This document shows positions 1-12,234 of a stretch of DNA of 64,000 nucleotides, one piece after another; position 1 is the stretch's first letter; each line of letters starts with the position of its first letter. Source of the stretch: Diplonema papillatum (Eukaryota; Euglenozoa; Diplonemea; Diplonemida; Diplonemidae); NCBI GenBank assembly GCA_030068145.1, contig JAPJBO010000004.1, forward strand, positions 744,001 to 808,000, read 5' to 3'. Under the pieces are notes generated by a model, which worked only from the letters and a program-made list of their open reading frames with translations, was not told the origin of the DNA and ran no database searches. The position numbers were made by a program, and so were the translations under genes.

Positions 1-193
1 GGGGGAGGGGGACGGGGATGCAGGCAAACCAGAATGCTGGAGGAAACCCAAGGGGAAGCAAACGATAAGAGAGAAATACTCGGAGGCGCCGCGCCGGAGG
101 GCGGAAACCTTAGCTTCATGCTTTGGGCAGAAAAATCCTGATGTAAAGGGCGGGGGTCGGACAATAACAGTTTTTTGACACGCGTCTGGCTGT

Positions 194-334
194 TTGTTGA
201 ACGCTGACGCCCGCCGCTAAACCCAGATTTACCTGTGTTTCATGTGGGCTACAGCACATTTACCTCCTTTGATCTTTCGCAACTGGCAGTCTTCTCAAGC
301 ATTTCCTACAAAGCAGGTGCTTATACAAAAAAAA
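194..334 (+). repeat. SINE-like repeat A, 5'-truncated copy
   Basis: A copy of the commonest dispersed repeat in the window, ending in a poly-A tract. The body runs from GTTGAACGC through a conserved GGGCTACAGCACATTTACCT segment to GCAGGTGCTTATACAAAA. Full-length copies are about 225 bp and begin TACTCGAGGGACTGCCTTGT. A fixed 3' end with an A-tail and variable 5' truncation fits a SINE moved by a LINE. I see no convincing RNA polymerase III A or B box. Confidence 0.75.
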
Positions 335-3062
335 AGAAAACACTACCCGAACTTTAGTACTCGAAAGATCAACTAACACACACGGTGTCATTATTCGACC
401 CGGCCCTTTATGTTTGATGCTAGCATCAAGCTTTCTTCGCGGCAAGGGTTTCGTGGGAGGATCAATGACACCACAAACGGGTGTTTTGAAGTCTTCAGGA
501 ACGTACCCCGCCGGGCCAGGAACCCAGGCATACCTGTGCTTTCGCACCCGATGGAATCTGGCACAATTCCTCCCTTTATCGATCGGCGGCGTCCACCGAG
601 TATATCCTACGAAGCAGGTGCTTATTCAAAAAACAAAGCGACAAAAAAAGCGGGGTGCCCAAGGGCATGGCTGGTGAGGTGAGGGGGGCAGACAAAGAAG
701 GATTCGGGGGAGGGGGGGGAACTTGGGAGAACGACGGAAAGGAGAAGGAAGGAAAAAAGTGGCGGTCGCCCTCCCCCATCACCCAAGCATTGCCATCGTG
801 ATTTCATTTAGCCAAGATCCAGACACAGAAGAAAAAAATGAAAGAAGTAAAAAAAAAAGGGGGGGGGGAAGCGCAGAACAGGCAGCCGAGAATACTCGTT
901 GGTCGGACAAAAACTGTTGGTGGACTTCCACTGTTAGACCAGATGGCTTTCGCAGCGAAAGAACTCGTTCGAGAAAGACGTGCACCTATTCCCCTGCGAT
1001 GAGGAGTCGTGTCCCCTTTTCTAGAGTGCGAAGGATGGAGTTTGAGAATCCGGGCTTGAGAATCCGCGTGACCTGCGTTGAATGCTTTCTGCGAGAATAT
1101 CGTTTGAGGACAACTTTTGCGGGAACCGTTCCGGTTTGAAACCCTGATTTCGGAATTGGCATTGGTATGGGGTAATGAGCCGGTTCGTCCCTATCTCTTG
1201 AAACTGCATCGAAGTGCCTGCTCGCTGTTTACCACAGTGAATCACGGTCCACCACGGTCTATCAGGTCCATCTCTAGTCTAAGAGCTGCATCGAATTGCC
1301 CGGTGCTGTATTCTTCGGTCTATCAAGAGGGGATGGACCGGCTCATATAAGGCAACACGATTCCTCTGCGGTAGCACTTCTTTGGTCGGCAACTCTTTCG
1401 TGTGCAGGCGTTGTTCCGGAAACGTTACCTTCAGCACGGGTGTACTCAGAAAGAAAAAGCAACGCGTTCTCGTCTGCACCCCGTTCATTCACGCACGTGT
1501 GTTTCCTCCGTTTACGCTATTTTACCTCCCCCTATCTTTTTTTTGTGTTTTTTTTTCCTGCTGGATTTGAACGTGGAAGGATTCGAAGACGAAGCGTAGG
1601 CGGGGAGATAAAATGGAGTGAGGTTAAAGACTACAAGACATTGTGCGGGAAGGCCAGAGGCGTGGGGGGTTGGAAACGCGGACTGAAAGTCCATAAGATA
1701 GCGGCACCGCAAGGGAGGGAGAGCGAGCTAAAGAAAAGTCAGGTGTGGGTGGATTCTGGAATCTTAGTAGTTTTTGCCCGTTCCTCGGACTACTTGCCGG
1801 CTTCGGCACGTTGAAGGGTTGCCTCCGGGCCTTTTCTTGGAAAGCGTCGGAGGGGGGGTCGTCCAGCATGTTATTTTTTACCTTTGCCTCGGAAGAGCTA
1901 TCCATATTACTATATTCTGCGTGTCGCCAGAACTCCGCCTACTCCGCCTAAAAGCTGCCACTGGCAAGCTTGATTGGAATGGTGATATATCGGCAACTCA
2001 AATGCAGAGATCGGAAGTGGAGCACACGTTTGACGATCCTGATGACCGCGTACTGCAGTCGTTCCTTTCCGAAGGAAGGGTTGACCTTGCAACGCTTCAC
2101 ACGGAACAGGGTTCAACCCACGCCGGAAAGCTGCAAAGGCGGCGCCAAACTGACGCGGCACGGGCGCTGGTTTGAACTGTAGGGTTGGAGGCCGCCCGGC
2201 GAGGTTGCCCGGTCCTCTCACGTTTTTGGTGGTAGCTTTGGAGCTATCCACTACTAGTTTGCGCTCGCCACCGAGCCGTCACCGTGCTGGCATTGGCACG
2301 CGCTAGGGGAGGTCCCGGGGTCGCCCAGAGCTCATTACGTTTGGAAATGTTATGAGACAGTGACTACGTCTGATCCAGGCAGACTGGCCACACGCGTGCC
2401 ACAGCCTCGCCAACGCGGTGCTACGGAGGCTCGCGCGCTTCAAAAGAAAGAGCAAATAGGTGCGCAAGGCGTGAAAAATATGCTCCCCCCCCCAGTGGTT
2501 TGTCTTGCAAGCGTGCCCCAAACGACAGCACCCAGCTGCAGACGTATCCTCCGGTGAAAGCATTCCTTCGCGCAACAGCGTTTTCCCCTCCGCAACAACC
2601 GAGGCCAAAAGTATACCTAGAAGCACGTTTTCCCAGGGACAACGCACGAAAACAAGAACTACTCGCCGAATCGGAATGGCTGCAACAAGGAGCAACTTTC
2701 CAACCAGCGTCAATCGCCACCGCACTCTCTTTTTTTTTTTTTTTGGGGGGGGGGGGGGGGGTTGGTTTCCTTTCAGTTTCAGTTGCCCAACGAAAGCTGG
2801 GCGCGCCCTCGCTGCCCCTTCTTTTCGACGGAGGCAAGGCGGAAACTGGGTCGCTTTCGTTGAACGCTAACCCGGCACGACTCCCGGCGTTACCTGCGCT
2901 TTTCGTGTGGGGCTGCGGCACGTTCTTCTCCTCCGTTCGTGAATTTGCAACTGACGGGCATCCTCAGATATTTCGTACAAAAGCAGGTGCTTGTTCAAAA
3001 AAGGAAGAAAAAGGTGGGGGGGGGGGAAGAAATGAAGAACGAGTCAAAAGAAAGCCGGGGTT
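335..3062. other. Intergenic, repeat remnants, no gene seen
   Basis: No frame here shows a recognisable protein. The stretch holds a decayed 3' piece of SINE A at about 560-645. At 1040-1345 lies a dispersed segment (CACCACGGTCTATCAGGTCC type) that recurs near 6,040-6,130 and 49,130-49,250. A run of 15 T is followed by 17 G at 2,730-2,761. A diverged SINE A copy at about 2,866-3,001 lies about 60 bp past the stop codon of the next gene. Confidence 0.6.
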
Positions 3063-6000
3063 TTACGCCGACGTCGGGGCCTTCTTGCCGAGTGACTTGT
3101 CCCGGGAAGAGATGAGCTTCTCGCGGAACTCCCGCTTCTTCTTCTCGACGGCGCGCCTTTGGGTCCACGGCTCGAACCGGAGAGCGACTTGGGTGCTGTT
3201 GGTGGCGCGGGAGAGCGCCTTGCGGAGTTGTTCTTTGCTGTGCACTCCTTCGTCGTTGCTGAACGGGGAGAAGTCCTCGCGGAGGCTGACGTGCGTGATG
3301 CGCATCCCTCTGTAGTCCGTGAACCCAACGGCGGGGCTGCCTTCCAGCACTTCGGTGATGCACATCGTGTCGGGGTCGAATACGAGGCCGAGGTTCTCGC
3401 CCGCTGCTTTCGAGACTTGCGCCTCCCGTGCAGTCGACGACGCGAAGGGCGGCTTGTCGCGGAACTTCGACTGGACGTTGAGGTCCTTCTTCTGCTGGGT
3501 CCGCGGAGTGGAGGGTGCGGGCTTGGACACCATCATCATCTGCCGCCGTTCCTTCAACGCCTTCGCGACGATGTGCTTCCTGCTGTCTTCCTTCGGCGAG
3601 AGGAATTCCGGGCTCGACCCGTCGTAGTGTGAGAACAGCGACGACAGGTCACTCACCGCAGCGCTCTTATGGCGCCACTTCGCGGTCTTCCAGTTGATCC
3701 GCTGGTTGTCCTCCGTGATCACCATCGCAGGGTGGCCCTTGTGCAGCAGGACCAAATCGTCCGCGTTCACCTGCGCGACGTCGTCGCCGTTCTCGTCCTT
3801 CTTGTCCCACTTCACCTCGCACATGCCGTTCTTGCTCTTACGAATGGTGCCGACTCTCCCCTCGAGCTGTGCAGGGTGTGTGTGGGTAATCTTAGTTAGT
3901 TTCGTGTTGGGGAAGGTGTTCGGGAAGGATCTTGCCTTTCATGTAGGTTTGATGCGAGCGTCAAGTCTTCTTTCGCGGGAACGCAGGGTTTCTTCTCTTC
4001 TCTGTCTTCATTTTTTAGACTGTTTCTTGTATCAAGCGGTCGGGTTTTTGAAGTCTCCGTTTGACTTTTAATAAACGCTCGTCACTGAACTGGGCTACAG
4101 CACATTTACCTCCTTTGATCTTTGCAGCTGGCAGCCTCCTCAAGTATTTCCTACAAGGCAGGTGCATATACAATGAGTCATAACGTTTTGCAATGTCTAT
4201 TTCTTGTGTAGAAACATTGACTTCGGCCGCCCGATTCAGCTGTTTCATGGCCTTTCACGTCGGAAAGGGCTGCCAGCAACCCCGAACAGCCCGCTAAGCG
4301 CCTTGACTTGGTGAAGAGGTCCTGCCTATTCTACGGCCATTTAGCCGGGCTGGGTTCGAGGTGGCTCCCTCGCACGGTGGATCGCTAGCCTCAGAAGCTT
4401 GATGGTTGCGAGGATGGTGTCCGAGCCACCCCCGTGTGTGGGGCGGCAGTCGCTACGCCTTTTTTCGCGGTCCCTGAGCGGTCTTTTTCCCGCCCACGCC
4501 GTGCTACTAGTGCATGAGGGCTCTTCGCCAATCACCCCTGAGGGCCGGTGATTTAGGGTCTCGTGCTGGCCACAGTAAAACGAAGGCTGAGAGAGGGAGA
4601 GAGCTTGTTAGCAACAATACAAGAGCCCTGTGCCTCTTTTATCTGTTTCGAGAGCATCTCTGAAAGTCACAGAGACTCGTCCAGCGAGCCTGGTGTTCGC
4701 AAGAAAGAGCTTCGCAGAGCCCCTAAGAGGAGGCATACCTTAACTCGGTCGCCGACGTTCTTCTGCACCTTCTCCTTTCTGCGCTGGATGCCCACCTCGT
4801 AGTCGTCGTTCTTGTTGTCAAGGACGGAAACGACACCGTGATCGGCCTGTTTTGATTGTGTTGTGGCTGCATGGTAGGTCAGCGTCGACAAGCAACCCGA
4901 CATCGATCCATCAACCCAAGAACAAGATACTCTTCTTTGGAGCACTGATTCTGCAGCAACCGGGCGAGCCTGGTTTTCATGCTGCAACTCGCGAGACGGG
5001 TTCCTTTCTTTCGCCCCGTGCACACACACAAGCACACTCACTGATGGAAGGTAACAAACAAAACAGAGGTTGATGCGCAGCCTTGTGCCTTGCAAGTATG
5101 CTAATACTGCAGGGAATAGTTGACTAGACCTCTTGAGTTCGTGCCATCCACGATTTGTGGGAAGTCGGGAAAACCTAGCATAACCTAAGGCAGTACCGAC
5201 CTCCCTTTTGTTTGTGCGTACGTGTGGAAACCTTGTTTTAAGTGATTTAGCACAGCACGCTGCCATCCGACAAGGCTCTGCGTTCGTTGAACGCAGTGCC
5301 TGATCGTTTTTACGTAAAGCTGGATTCAGGACGCAAGTGAAAACGCCGCGGTTTGCGGCGACGAGCTTCTCATTTCCTCCAACATTTCATGTTTGGTATA
5401 GAATAAAATCTCCTTCTCAGTCATCAGTCAGTCATTCAACTCTTCTTCTGCGCATTTCTCGTTTCTTTCTCGCATACCCTTTTCCTGGAGGGAAGCTTGA
5501 GGTGCACTTCGTTCGCCCCTCCCGCTTCGAGCTGCTCCTTGACCCACTGCTGCATCGCGTTGTCGACCTCGTCCGGGTGCAGGTCCTGCCCGCGGCCTTC
5601 CTTCCTCCATTGCTGTTCCAGCTTCTGCTGTCTGAGGCGCAGCTCGATCTGGTGGAGCTCCGACGCGATGTCGGTGTCGAACGTCGCGTCGTGGTGCTTG
5701 AGCTGCTTCAATGACTTCATTGGTTCGTCTCCGTAACTGTTTTTTGTGTTTCCGACGATCCCGAATGGACGTACAGATTGGTGTCTTTCGACCTTTTGTA
5801 TGCTTTTTTTGTGCGGTCGACGATAAACGTCGTTCTGATGATATTTTTTTTTTTTTCGGATCGTTCGAACTTTGTTGAACTGATCGATTCAGTTCTGTTC
5901 CTTTTGTCGGGTAGATCAACCATGGAAAAGTTCCTGTTGTCGGGTAGATCAACCACCGAAAACGCGCTGCCCATCGTCTTTTTCAGGCCTTCACCATACG

Positions 6001-6757
6001 TTGTATTAAGCCTACCTCCCGATCCCCTGGAACTGCGCCGCATTGCCTGCCGCTGTCTATTACGGTCCACGACGTTTTTACCTCAAACTATCACGCTACA
6101 CCACGGTTTACCTGGTCCGTCCCTACCCTGAAGCGCCATTTCGATAGACCTTGTGTATCAAGCAGGTAGACGAACAAAAAGCAAAGCCAAGTATTTTGGT
6201 GCTGATTCAGGTGGTGAAGATGAGCCCCACATACCTGACGTTGCCCACATGCTTGACGAGGGCAAGGTGGAAGAGAGTCTCGTCGTACTTTCGTTGAACC
6301 TGTGTTGTGATCGTTGACGATGAAACATGGAAACCGCACTTCGACAGGAGTGCAACATGACTCTCAGATCCCAGCTTCGGTCATATTGTCTGATCCGGAT
6401 TCGTGTCCGTTTGAGAAAGTGGAGTTCCTCGTGGCTTCCTTCACGTCATCACGTGGCAAATCTGATAAAAATCTAAGAAAAGCTGGAGTTATTGCTTTGT
6501 GTCCTAGAAGCCAACTTTCAGAATCTGAACCAGGAATCCCAGAGGGGGCCCGAATATACGTGGCTACGGTGGGCCGCGGACTTTTCCATCCAAGCTCGGA
6601 ACGTCACCGTGGGTGACCAGCAGCATCCGCATGGCGCTCGGTGCATGGCATGCCCTGAGCTACACAAAAACACCCCATGCGTGCATACCTCCCGACGCTG
6701 CCCGATGACGTGCGACTGCTCGGCCGCAGAGAGCTGCGTAACGAGGGCTTCGGACAT
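3063..6757 (-). CDS. SH3-like/PDZ-like domain protein, five exons
   Basis: Exons (transcript order): 6757-6689, 6299-6235, 5736-5478, 4846-4739 and 3866-3063. They are joined in phases 0, 2, 0 and 0, giving 1,305 bp and 434 residues. All introns are GTATG...CAG. The N-terminal third is helical and charged. Residues about 132-200 span an exon junction and read like a small SH3/KOW-type barrel (GDRVK, GRVGTI, CEVKWD). Residues about 324-399 resemble a PDZ domain, with LGLVF as the carboxylate-binding loop candidate. The tail is basic. I know no named family for the whole protein; an adaptor role is inference. The two small 5' exons are supported only by phase and splice sites, with a start at an ATG reading MSEALVTQLSAAEQ. 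Intron 3 carries a SINE A fragment. Confidence 0.72.
4086..4174 (+). repeat. SINE A fragment in an intron
   Basis: The 3' half of repeat A (GGGCTACAGCACATTTACCT to GGCAGGTGCATATAC) lies between exons 4 and 5 of the SH3-like/PDZ-like gene, antisense to the gene. The A-tail is almost lost, so the copy is old. Confidence 0.6.
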
Positions 6758-8719
6758 TGTTGTAGTCACCCTTTCGCCTTTCTTTCCTCCTTCTGGTTGC
6801 GTTTGTTCTTCGTCTTCTTTCTCTTGAAATCCGGGGGGTGAGGTGGGGGGGGGGTTTGCAAAAACGTGCTCGGAATGGGTATGTGCTCAACACCGCACTG
6901 GTCCCGTCTGCGCCATGTTTCGGTCCTTTAAGCCACGGACGTATGAGGCGGACCATCATCAGCGCGGAGCCTGACACGGACAGCGGTGTGAGTCTGGTTT
7001 GTCAGGCGGCTGTTCGTAGTTCGGGGTGTAGGTGGGGGGGTGAGGTTTAGTGCAGGTTGGTGCACAAAGGTCAGTGCACGACAACTGTGCAAATAGCTGG
7101 TTCCGGCTGGGGGAAATTCTGATCCCTTTTTTGTGCTAACACTGTCGGTACTAAGAATCCGTAGTTGGCAGCGTACTACGTGAAACTTACCGAAGCAGGT
7201 CTGCTTCAACACCGGTTTCAGCCCTTACCCCTGTATGATGCCAGCCATATAAACTTGCCCCGCCGAGTCAACTAGTAAGCCTCGCATGAGCAAGAGCTGA
7301 ATACATGCATGTACCGGTTAGCTGGTGGCGCATGGTAGACTGCAAACTACTTCGATTCTACGTGAGGAACACCAGCTAGTCAACAACATGTGTTGCTTCA
7401 TTGGGGTGCGCTAAATGGACCAGTGGTGAGAGCCCACGCGGTGCCGCGTCAGCAGATACGTATGGTAGACAGCATCAATTTATCGTCGATTCCACGTGGG
7501 AGGCCCCAGCCGGTCAACCCGGCGGTGGTAGGTTACGGGATCAGCTTGCGACGCCATTAAAGGCAGCTGCAGTGACTGCGCCACGTGGCGGCGGATGGAG
7601 ATCGTATTATGTACGGCAGAAGGGGAGCGCTGGAAGATTGTTCGGAGGCGATTACGTACAACGTTGCCGTTCGGGCGTACAACAGACAAAACAAGACGCT
7701 CGTGTTAGGGAGGGGGACGAGCAAGAAGAGCTAGAGAAACGGAGGGTAAATAACAGCAAAGTGAGCCAGCTACAAGGCCTGACGTGAGGCCGGCGGAAAG
7801 CGGAATGTCCCAAGACGTGCGAAACGCTGTGCATGGACAGGGCAAACCTTCCTTGAACGCCGGCTTTGAGCACATGAAGCCGGAGCCTACAGGAAAGGTG
7901 AGAATACCAGAATACGCGTCGTGTCGGTACGACAGCACATTCCTCCTTGTGTTTCCGACAATCCCGTGGGACGTGCAGACCGGTGTCTTTCGACCTTATC
8001 TTTGTTTGTGAGGTTTAGCTTTTGTGTCCCCGATTTTCTCTTTCCTGTCCACAGCCGGGGCACTAGCTTGGTCTCCGGCCCATTCCCAATTTGGACCGCT
8101 AACGGCTTTTTGCGTCCTCACACTCTCAGGAATGGGCTCAACACAGCGCGACGCGACGTATCTTCACGACAATGTTGGGCCCTGAGTGCCTCGGATTGCA
8201 TATTGGCCACCTCTGCCGGGGGCCTGGGTGATGGCGTGGCGTGGTGTAGCATTTATTTCTTCTTTTTCCCCGCCGGCTTTTCCAATTTTGGACTGACAGT
8301 CCAAATGTGGATACAGAAGCTAATAATCCCCTGTCCACAGCTCGTATCCGACTTGCCCACCTGGGGAGCGGTCAGTTCCTTCTGCAGGGTTTTGTTTTTT
8401 ACAGCGCCGCCGGCATTCGTTGGGCAACGTCGTTTCGGATACGGAAAAAACTCTCAGAAGGCGGCTCGCACGGTTCTGGACCGCTCTCCGAGCGAGATTC
8501 GAGTGCAACCGGAATGAAACCACAGCATTTCGCTTTCATCACAGTAGGTAGCGAGTGTGAACTGTGATTTCTGCCTACAGGTCAAGCGCGCGTAAACGGC
8601 CACCTTAAGAGAGTCATGCTTACTCCCGCCAAGGCCTCGTCTTCTAATTAAAGACGCGCATGAATGGACCAACGAGATTCTTTCTGTCCCTACCTACTAT
8701 CTGGCGAAACAGCGGTCAA
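6758..8719. other. Intergenic, no gene recognised
   Basis: At about 6,868-6,990 lies a dispersed repeat whose inverted partner is at 60,735-60,900. At 7,316-7,385 and 7,455-7,525 two related 70-bp segments (both with ATGGTAGAC and a CAGCTAGTCAAC-like end) form a diverged direct duplication. At 7,940-8,010 is a short dispersed segment (TGTTTCCGACAATCCCGTGG) that also occurs at about 5,745, 37,815 and 49,395. An open plus-strand frame at 7,401-7,787 matches nothing I recognise. Confidence 0.5.
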
Positions 8720-8895
8720 CGGAACGGACGCGAAACTGACAGCGGGGAAACCAGACTTTGTTGAGTTTGCCTCCAGCCAGGCATAGTTCACCATCTTTCG
8801 GGTCCCAACAAGTGTACTTAACCTCAAATCCCTTTCCAGTAAATCAGGATCGGGCTGTGCTGCGTCCTCAAGGATTGGCACATCTCCCTTTCAGT
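8720..8895 (-). pseudogene. 28S rRNA fragment, degenerate
   Basis: On the minus strand the sequence includes GGACCCGAAAGATGGTGAAC followed by TATGCCTGG, one of the most conserved segments of eukaryotic 28S rRNA. About 115 bp before it are shared with the larger 28S fragment at 63.6-63.75 kb. After TATGCCTGG the expected continuation breaks down within about 20 bases. It is therefore a decayed piece, not a functional rRNA gene. Confidence 0.8.
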
Positions 8896-8940
8896 GCGGC
8901 TTGTGGGTTTGACACCCTAGCCGTACTCGTGGGCCGCCGT

Positions 8941-11451
8941 TCACCGGCCGTACGGGCGCGCGCTCGCGTATTGCTGCGGGGCGGCAGCCTGCGCGGTGCG
9001 CGCCTGCACCTGGCCGAGGGAAGGCGCCGACGAGTACGCGGCCGGCCGCCCCGGGCTGCCGCCGGGCAGCGGAGCGAGGCCCGACGGCGGCGCGGCCAGA
9101 GACGCGAACGCGGCCGGCACACCGGACAACCCGCCAGCGTGCGGGCTGCCGTGCGACAGGGCCGGCGACTCCACGCCTTCCGGCGAGAACGCAGACGCCC
9201 GGCTGTGGTGCGAGTGCACGGGCGACCCTCCAGCCCCGGGTTCCACCCCGGCTTGCGGTGAATACCCGGAACTCCGGCTGTGGTGCGAGTGGGCCGGCGA
9301 CCCGAGCGCCATAGGCTGCATAGCTTGGGGTTCCCGACTAATCGACCCGCGGCTGTGGTGCGACGAGCTCGGCGACGCCGCCTGCTGCGGGCTGTGCGGG
9401 TACGAGTGCGGCGGCTCGACACCCCCGTGGGGAGCGTGCCCCTGCTGCGCCGGCGGCGGCGAGCGCACGATTCCCCGCGGCTGCGCGGCCCCACCCCAGG
9501 CGGCCCCGGGGGAGGGTACCGAGTGGTACTGGGCCTGGGCGGGCGGCGGCGGCGGAGCGCCGCGCGGGGGCGTCGACGAGTAGCCCGCGAACCCGGCCGG
9601 CGGGACCGGCAGCGTCTCGGACAGGTGTGGCGAGACGGTGTGCTCGGACGAGATCCGGCTCTCGGTCACCAGGTCGATCGCGAAGCTCACCGACGGCCGC
9701 CGGGCCGGCTGCTGCTTCCCGCCGCCGCCGGCAAGCGCGGGCGGCATGCTCCGCGGCATCGTCGGCATACTCGGCTGCGGGAGCGCCGGCGTCGGGTTCG
9801 TAGCGAAATTGGTCAGCGCCGGCGCCGGATTTGTGGCAAAGTTGGTCACGACGTGAGCAACCGCCTGCGGAGGTGTCACAGGCTCGCGCAGGAATGGAGG
9901 GTCGTATTGTGGATACGGGTCTTCATGCGCATACGGCGGCGCCGGCTGGAACACGGGAGAGAGCTCTTGGATGTTTTGGACGGGAGACGACGGCGGGTTC
10001 GAGTAGTCGTCACGGAACGGCAGCGTCGGCGTCATTGGGGAAAACGGTTCGTGCATGAACGGCGGTGGATGCGACGGAGGAGCGTGGTAGTACTGCGACG
10101 GCGACTGAGACGGAGACGGGGAAGACTCGAGCGTGCGTCGCCGGGACGGCTTGGGTATCGACGAAGCGATCGACGCGTCGAAACGGAGCCTGGGGGAGGT
10201 TGACGCGTTCTGCTTCAACTGGCCCTGCTGCTCGCGGACCTGCGCCCGCAGGGCATCGATGATGGCGTCCTTGTCGACCGCGCGGAACGCCAGCAGCTCC
10301 TTCTGCAGCGAGGCGTTCTCGGCGACCACTTTTTCGTGCTCCCTGCGCGACACCCGCATCTCGGGGTAGCGCTCGTAAAACGAGCTCCGCACGAGCGCGT
10401 CGGGCACGGCGGCCTTCGAAACGCTCAACCCGAACCCGGACCCCGCGCTTGACTCCCGCTCGATTTCCTCCACCGGCGCCCCGCCGCCGTCGCTACCGGG
10501 CGCTCCTTCTCCTGGGTCGTCGTCGTCGTCCTTCGACTCGAGGTCGTCGAGGAGCGCGTCGATCCGTGCGTCGTCGTCTTCGCTGTGGTCCGCCGCGGTG
10601 TCCGGTCGGGACGCCGGCTCGCTCCGCACTTCGTGGGCGGCGTCGCCGGAGTCGGCGGCGGCGGCAGCGGGCTCGGGGGGGGTGTCTTGGGTGTCTTGAG
10701 TGTCTCGGGTGTCTTGGGTGCGCCGGCGGTCAGCGGCGAAGAGCCGCCAGGCCGAGAACCCGCGGGCGGCCGTCTTCGCGGCGGACCACCCGCGCAGCGC
10801 GCCGACCAGATTTTCCTTCGGGTGCCGCGGCTCGCCGGCGCCGGACGCCCGGGTGCTGCCGCCCCGCAGCTCCGCTTCGCGCTCGGCCTCCACCCGCTTG
10901 CGGTCCGGCAGCTCGAGCCCGCAGCCGGGGCAGTGCAGCGGGTACTCGCTCGTGACGCGGATTTCGGAGGGGAGCACGTTGACGGCCGTCGGGAACCCTT
11001 CGAAGTCGATGAGCATCCGGCTGCCGTCGCCGGAGTCGGCGGGCCCCCTGACGACACCCGGGACGTGCGCTTCGACGACGGACTTCCCCTGGATTCGGAT
11101 GCGTCGGGTCGCAACCACCTCCGCGCCGCAAGGGATCCCATGCACGAGCAGACCCTTCGAGAACAGATGCAGGTACCCATTCGGCGCTGTTCGGTAGCCG
11201 ACGCTGCGCCCGTGGTGCCCCCCGGGAGAAGGCGACGGGGACAACGACGGGGCCGGCTGGCGCTCGACGGGCATCGCGAGCGCCTCGTGATAGCTCTGCA
11301 GGGCTGCCTTCGCCGGAGGCGGCGGCGGCGGCGACGGCTCCCGGCTGGCGGCCCGCAGGTCCACCGCGAAGAACACGTTCTCGCCCGGCCGCGGGGGTGA
11401 CGGCGAAGGCGTGGGCCAGCGGGCCGTGAGAGGCATGCGCTCTCGGAGCAT
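8941..11451 (-). CDS. Proline-rich coiled-coil protein, single exon
   Basis: An uninterrupted frame of 836 codons, very GC-rich. Residues 10-80 are proline and serine rich. Residues 81-180 form the only globular-looking part (GYRTAPNGYLHLFSKGLLVH, then an ARRIRI-type strand region) and end with a CPGC pair. An acidic stretch (DDLESKDDDDD) is followed near residues 360-425 by a heptad-like coiled coil. The remainder is low-complexity Pro/Ser/His with repeated SHHSR motifs (HSHHSR in two places). I do not recognise the family; a scaffold or cytoskeletal role would be a guess. The 5' end and 5' flank are duplicated twice immediately upstream. Confidence 0.8.
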   Translation of the reverse strand: MLRERMPLTARWPTPSPSPPRPGENVFFAVDLRAASREPSPPPPPPAKAALQSYHEALAMPVERQPAPSLSPSPSPGGHHGRSVGYRTAPNGYLHLFSKGLLVHGIPCGAEVVATRRIRIQGKSVVEAHVPGVVRGPADSGDGSRMLIDFEGFPTAVNVLPSEIRVTSEYPLHCPGCGLELPDRKRVEAEREAELRGGSTRASGAGEPRHPKENLVGALRGWSAAKTAARGFSAWRLFAADRRRTQDTRDTQDTQDTPPEPAAAAADSGDAAHEVRSEPASRPDTAADHSEDDDARIDALLDDLESKDDDDDPGEGAPGSDGGGAPVEEIERESSAGSGFGLSVSKAAVPDALVRSSFYERYPEMRVSRREHEKVVAENASLQKELLAFRAVDKDAIIDALRAQVREQQGQLKQNASTSPRLRFDASIASSIPKPSRRRTLESSPSPSQSPSQYYHAPPSHPPPFMHEPFSPMTPTLPFRDDYSNPPSSPVQNIQELSPVFQPAPPYAHEDPYPQYDPPFLREPVTPPQAVAHVVTNFATNPAPALTNFATNPTPALPQPSMPTMPRSMPPALAGGGGKQQPARRPSVSFAIDLVTESRISSEHTVSPHLSETLPVPPAGFAGYSSTPPRGAPPPPPAQAQYHSVPSPGAAWGGAAQPRGIVRSPPPAQQGHAPHGGVEPPHSYPHSPQQAASPSSSHHSRGSISREPQAMQPMALGSPAHSHHSRSSGYSPQAGVEPGAGGSPVHSHHSRASAFSPEGVESPALSHGSPHAGGLSGVPAAFASLAAPPSGLAPLPGGSPGRPAAYSSAPSLGQVQARTAQAAAPQQYASARPYGR

Positions 11452-11636
11452 TGTTGTACACCCCCCCCTTCCCCCCTATTTTCTTGGGTGCGCGGGGTGG
11501 TTGGTCCCTTCAGTTGTGTAGTCTATCATCATGGCTGAGCCGTGCCGAAACACAGGACGTTTGCTGAAGTACATCCCAACAACGAACAAGGACTTCCCCC
11601 ACAGAGGGGAGGGCTTCGTTGCGCCTAGTGGAATTC

Positions 11637-12234
11637 GACGGCCGTCGGGATCCCTTCGAAGACGACGAGCATCCGGCTGCCGTCGCCGGAGTCGGCGGGC
11701 CCCCGGACGACAGCCGGGACGTGCTGGACGAGCAGACCCTTCGAGAACAGATGCAGGTACCCGTTTGGCGCTGTTCGGTACCCGACGCTGCGCCCATGGT
11801 GCCCCCCGGGAGAAGGCGACGGGGACAACGACGGGGCCGGCTGGCGCTCGACGGGCATCGCGAGCGCCTCGTGATAGCTCTGCAGGGCTGCCTTCGCCGG
11901 AGGCGGCGGCGGCGGCGACGGCTCCCGGCTGGCCGCTCGCAGGTCCACCGCGAAGAACACGTTCTCGCCCGGCCGCGGGGGTGACGGCGAAGGCGCGGGC
12001 CAGCGGGCCGTGAGAGGCATGCGCTCTCGGAGCATTGTAGTACACCCCCCCCCCCTTCCCCCCTATTTTCTCGGGTGCGCGGGGTGGTTGGTTCCTTCAG
12101 TTGGATAGTCTATCATCATGGCTGAGCCGTGCCGAAACACAGGACGTTTGCTGAAGTACATCCCAACAACGAACAAGGACTTTCCCCACAGAGGGGAGGA
12201 ATATGGAGGGGGTTCCTCGTGCCTAGTGGAATTC
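11637..12234 (-). pseudogene. Tandem truncated copy B of the proline-rich gene 5' end
   Basis: A 598-bp unit holding about the first 136 codons of the 8,941-11,451 gene, including an intact ATG at 12,035, plus its upstream flank. Its truncated end joins a copy of the flank at a GAATTC. Relative to the parent it lacks about 84 bp, removing residues around RRIRIQGKSVVEA. Frame is kept to the junction, so a short N-terminal protein could be made, but without the acidic, coiled-coil or C-terminal parts. Confidence 0.85.

Noticed and set aside
8996-11984. Many long GC-rich frames on both strands over the proline-rich gene and its copies
   Set aside because: They are shadows of high GC content in the other frames; only the minus frame at 8,941-11,451 has coherent composition and an N-terminus conserved in the tandem copies.
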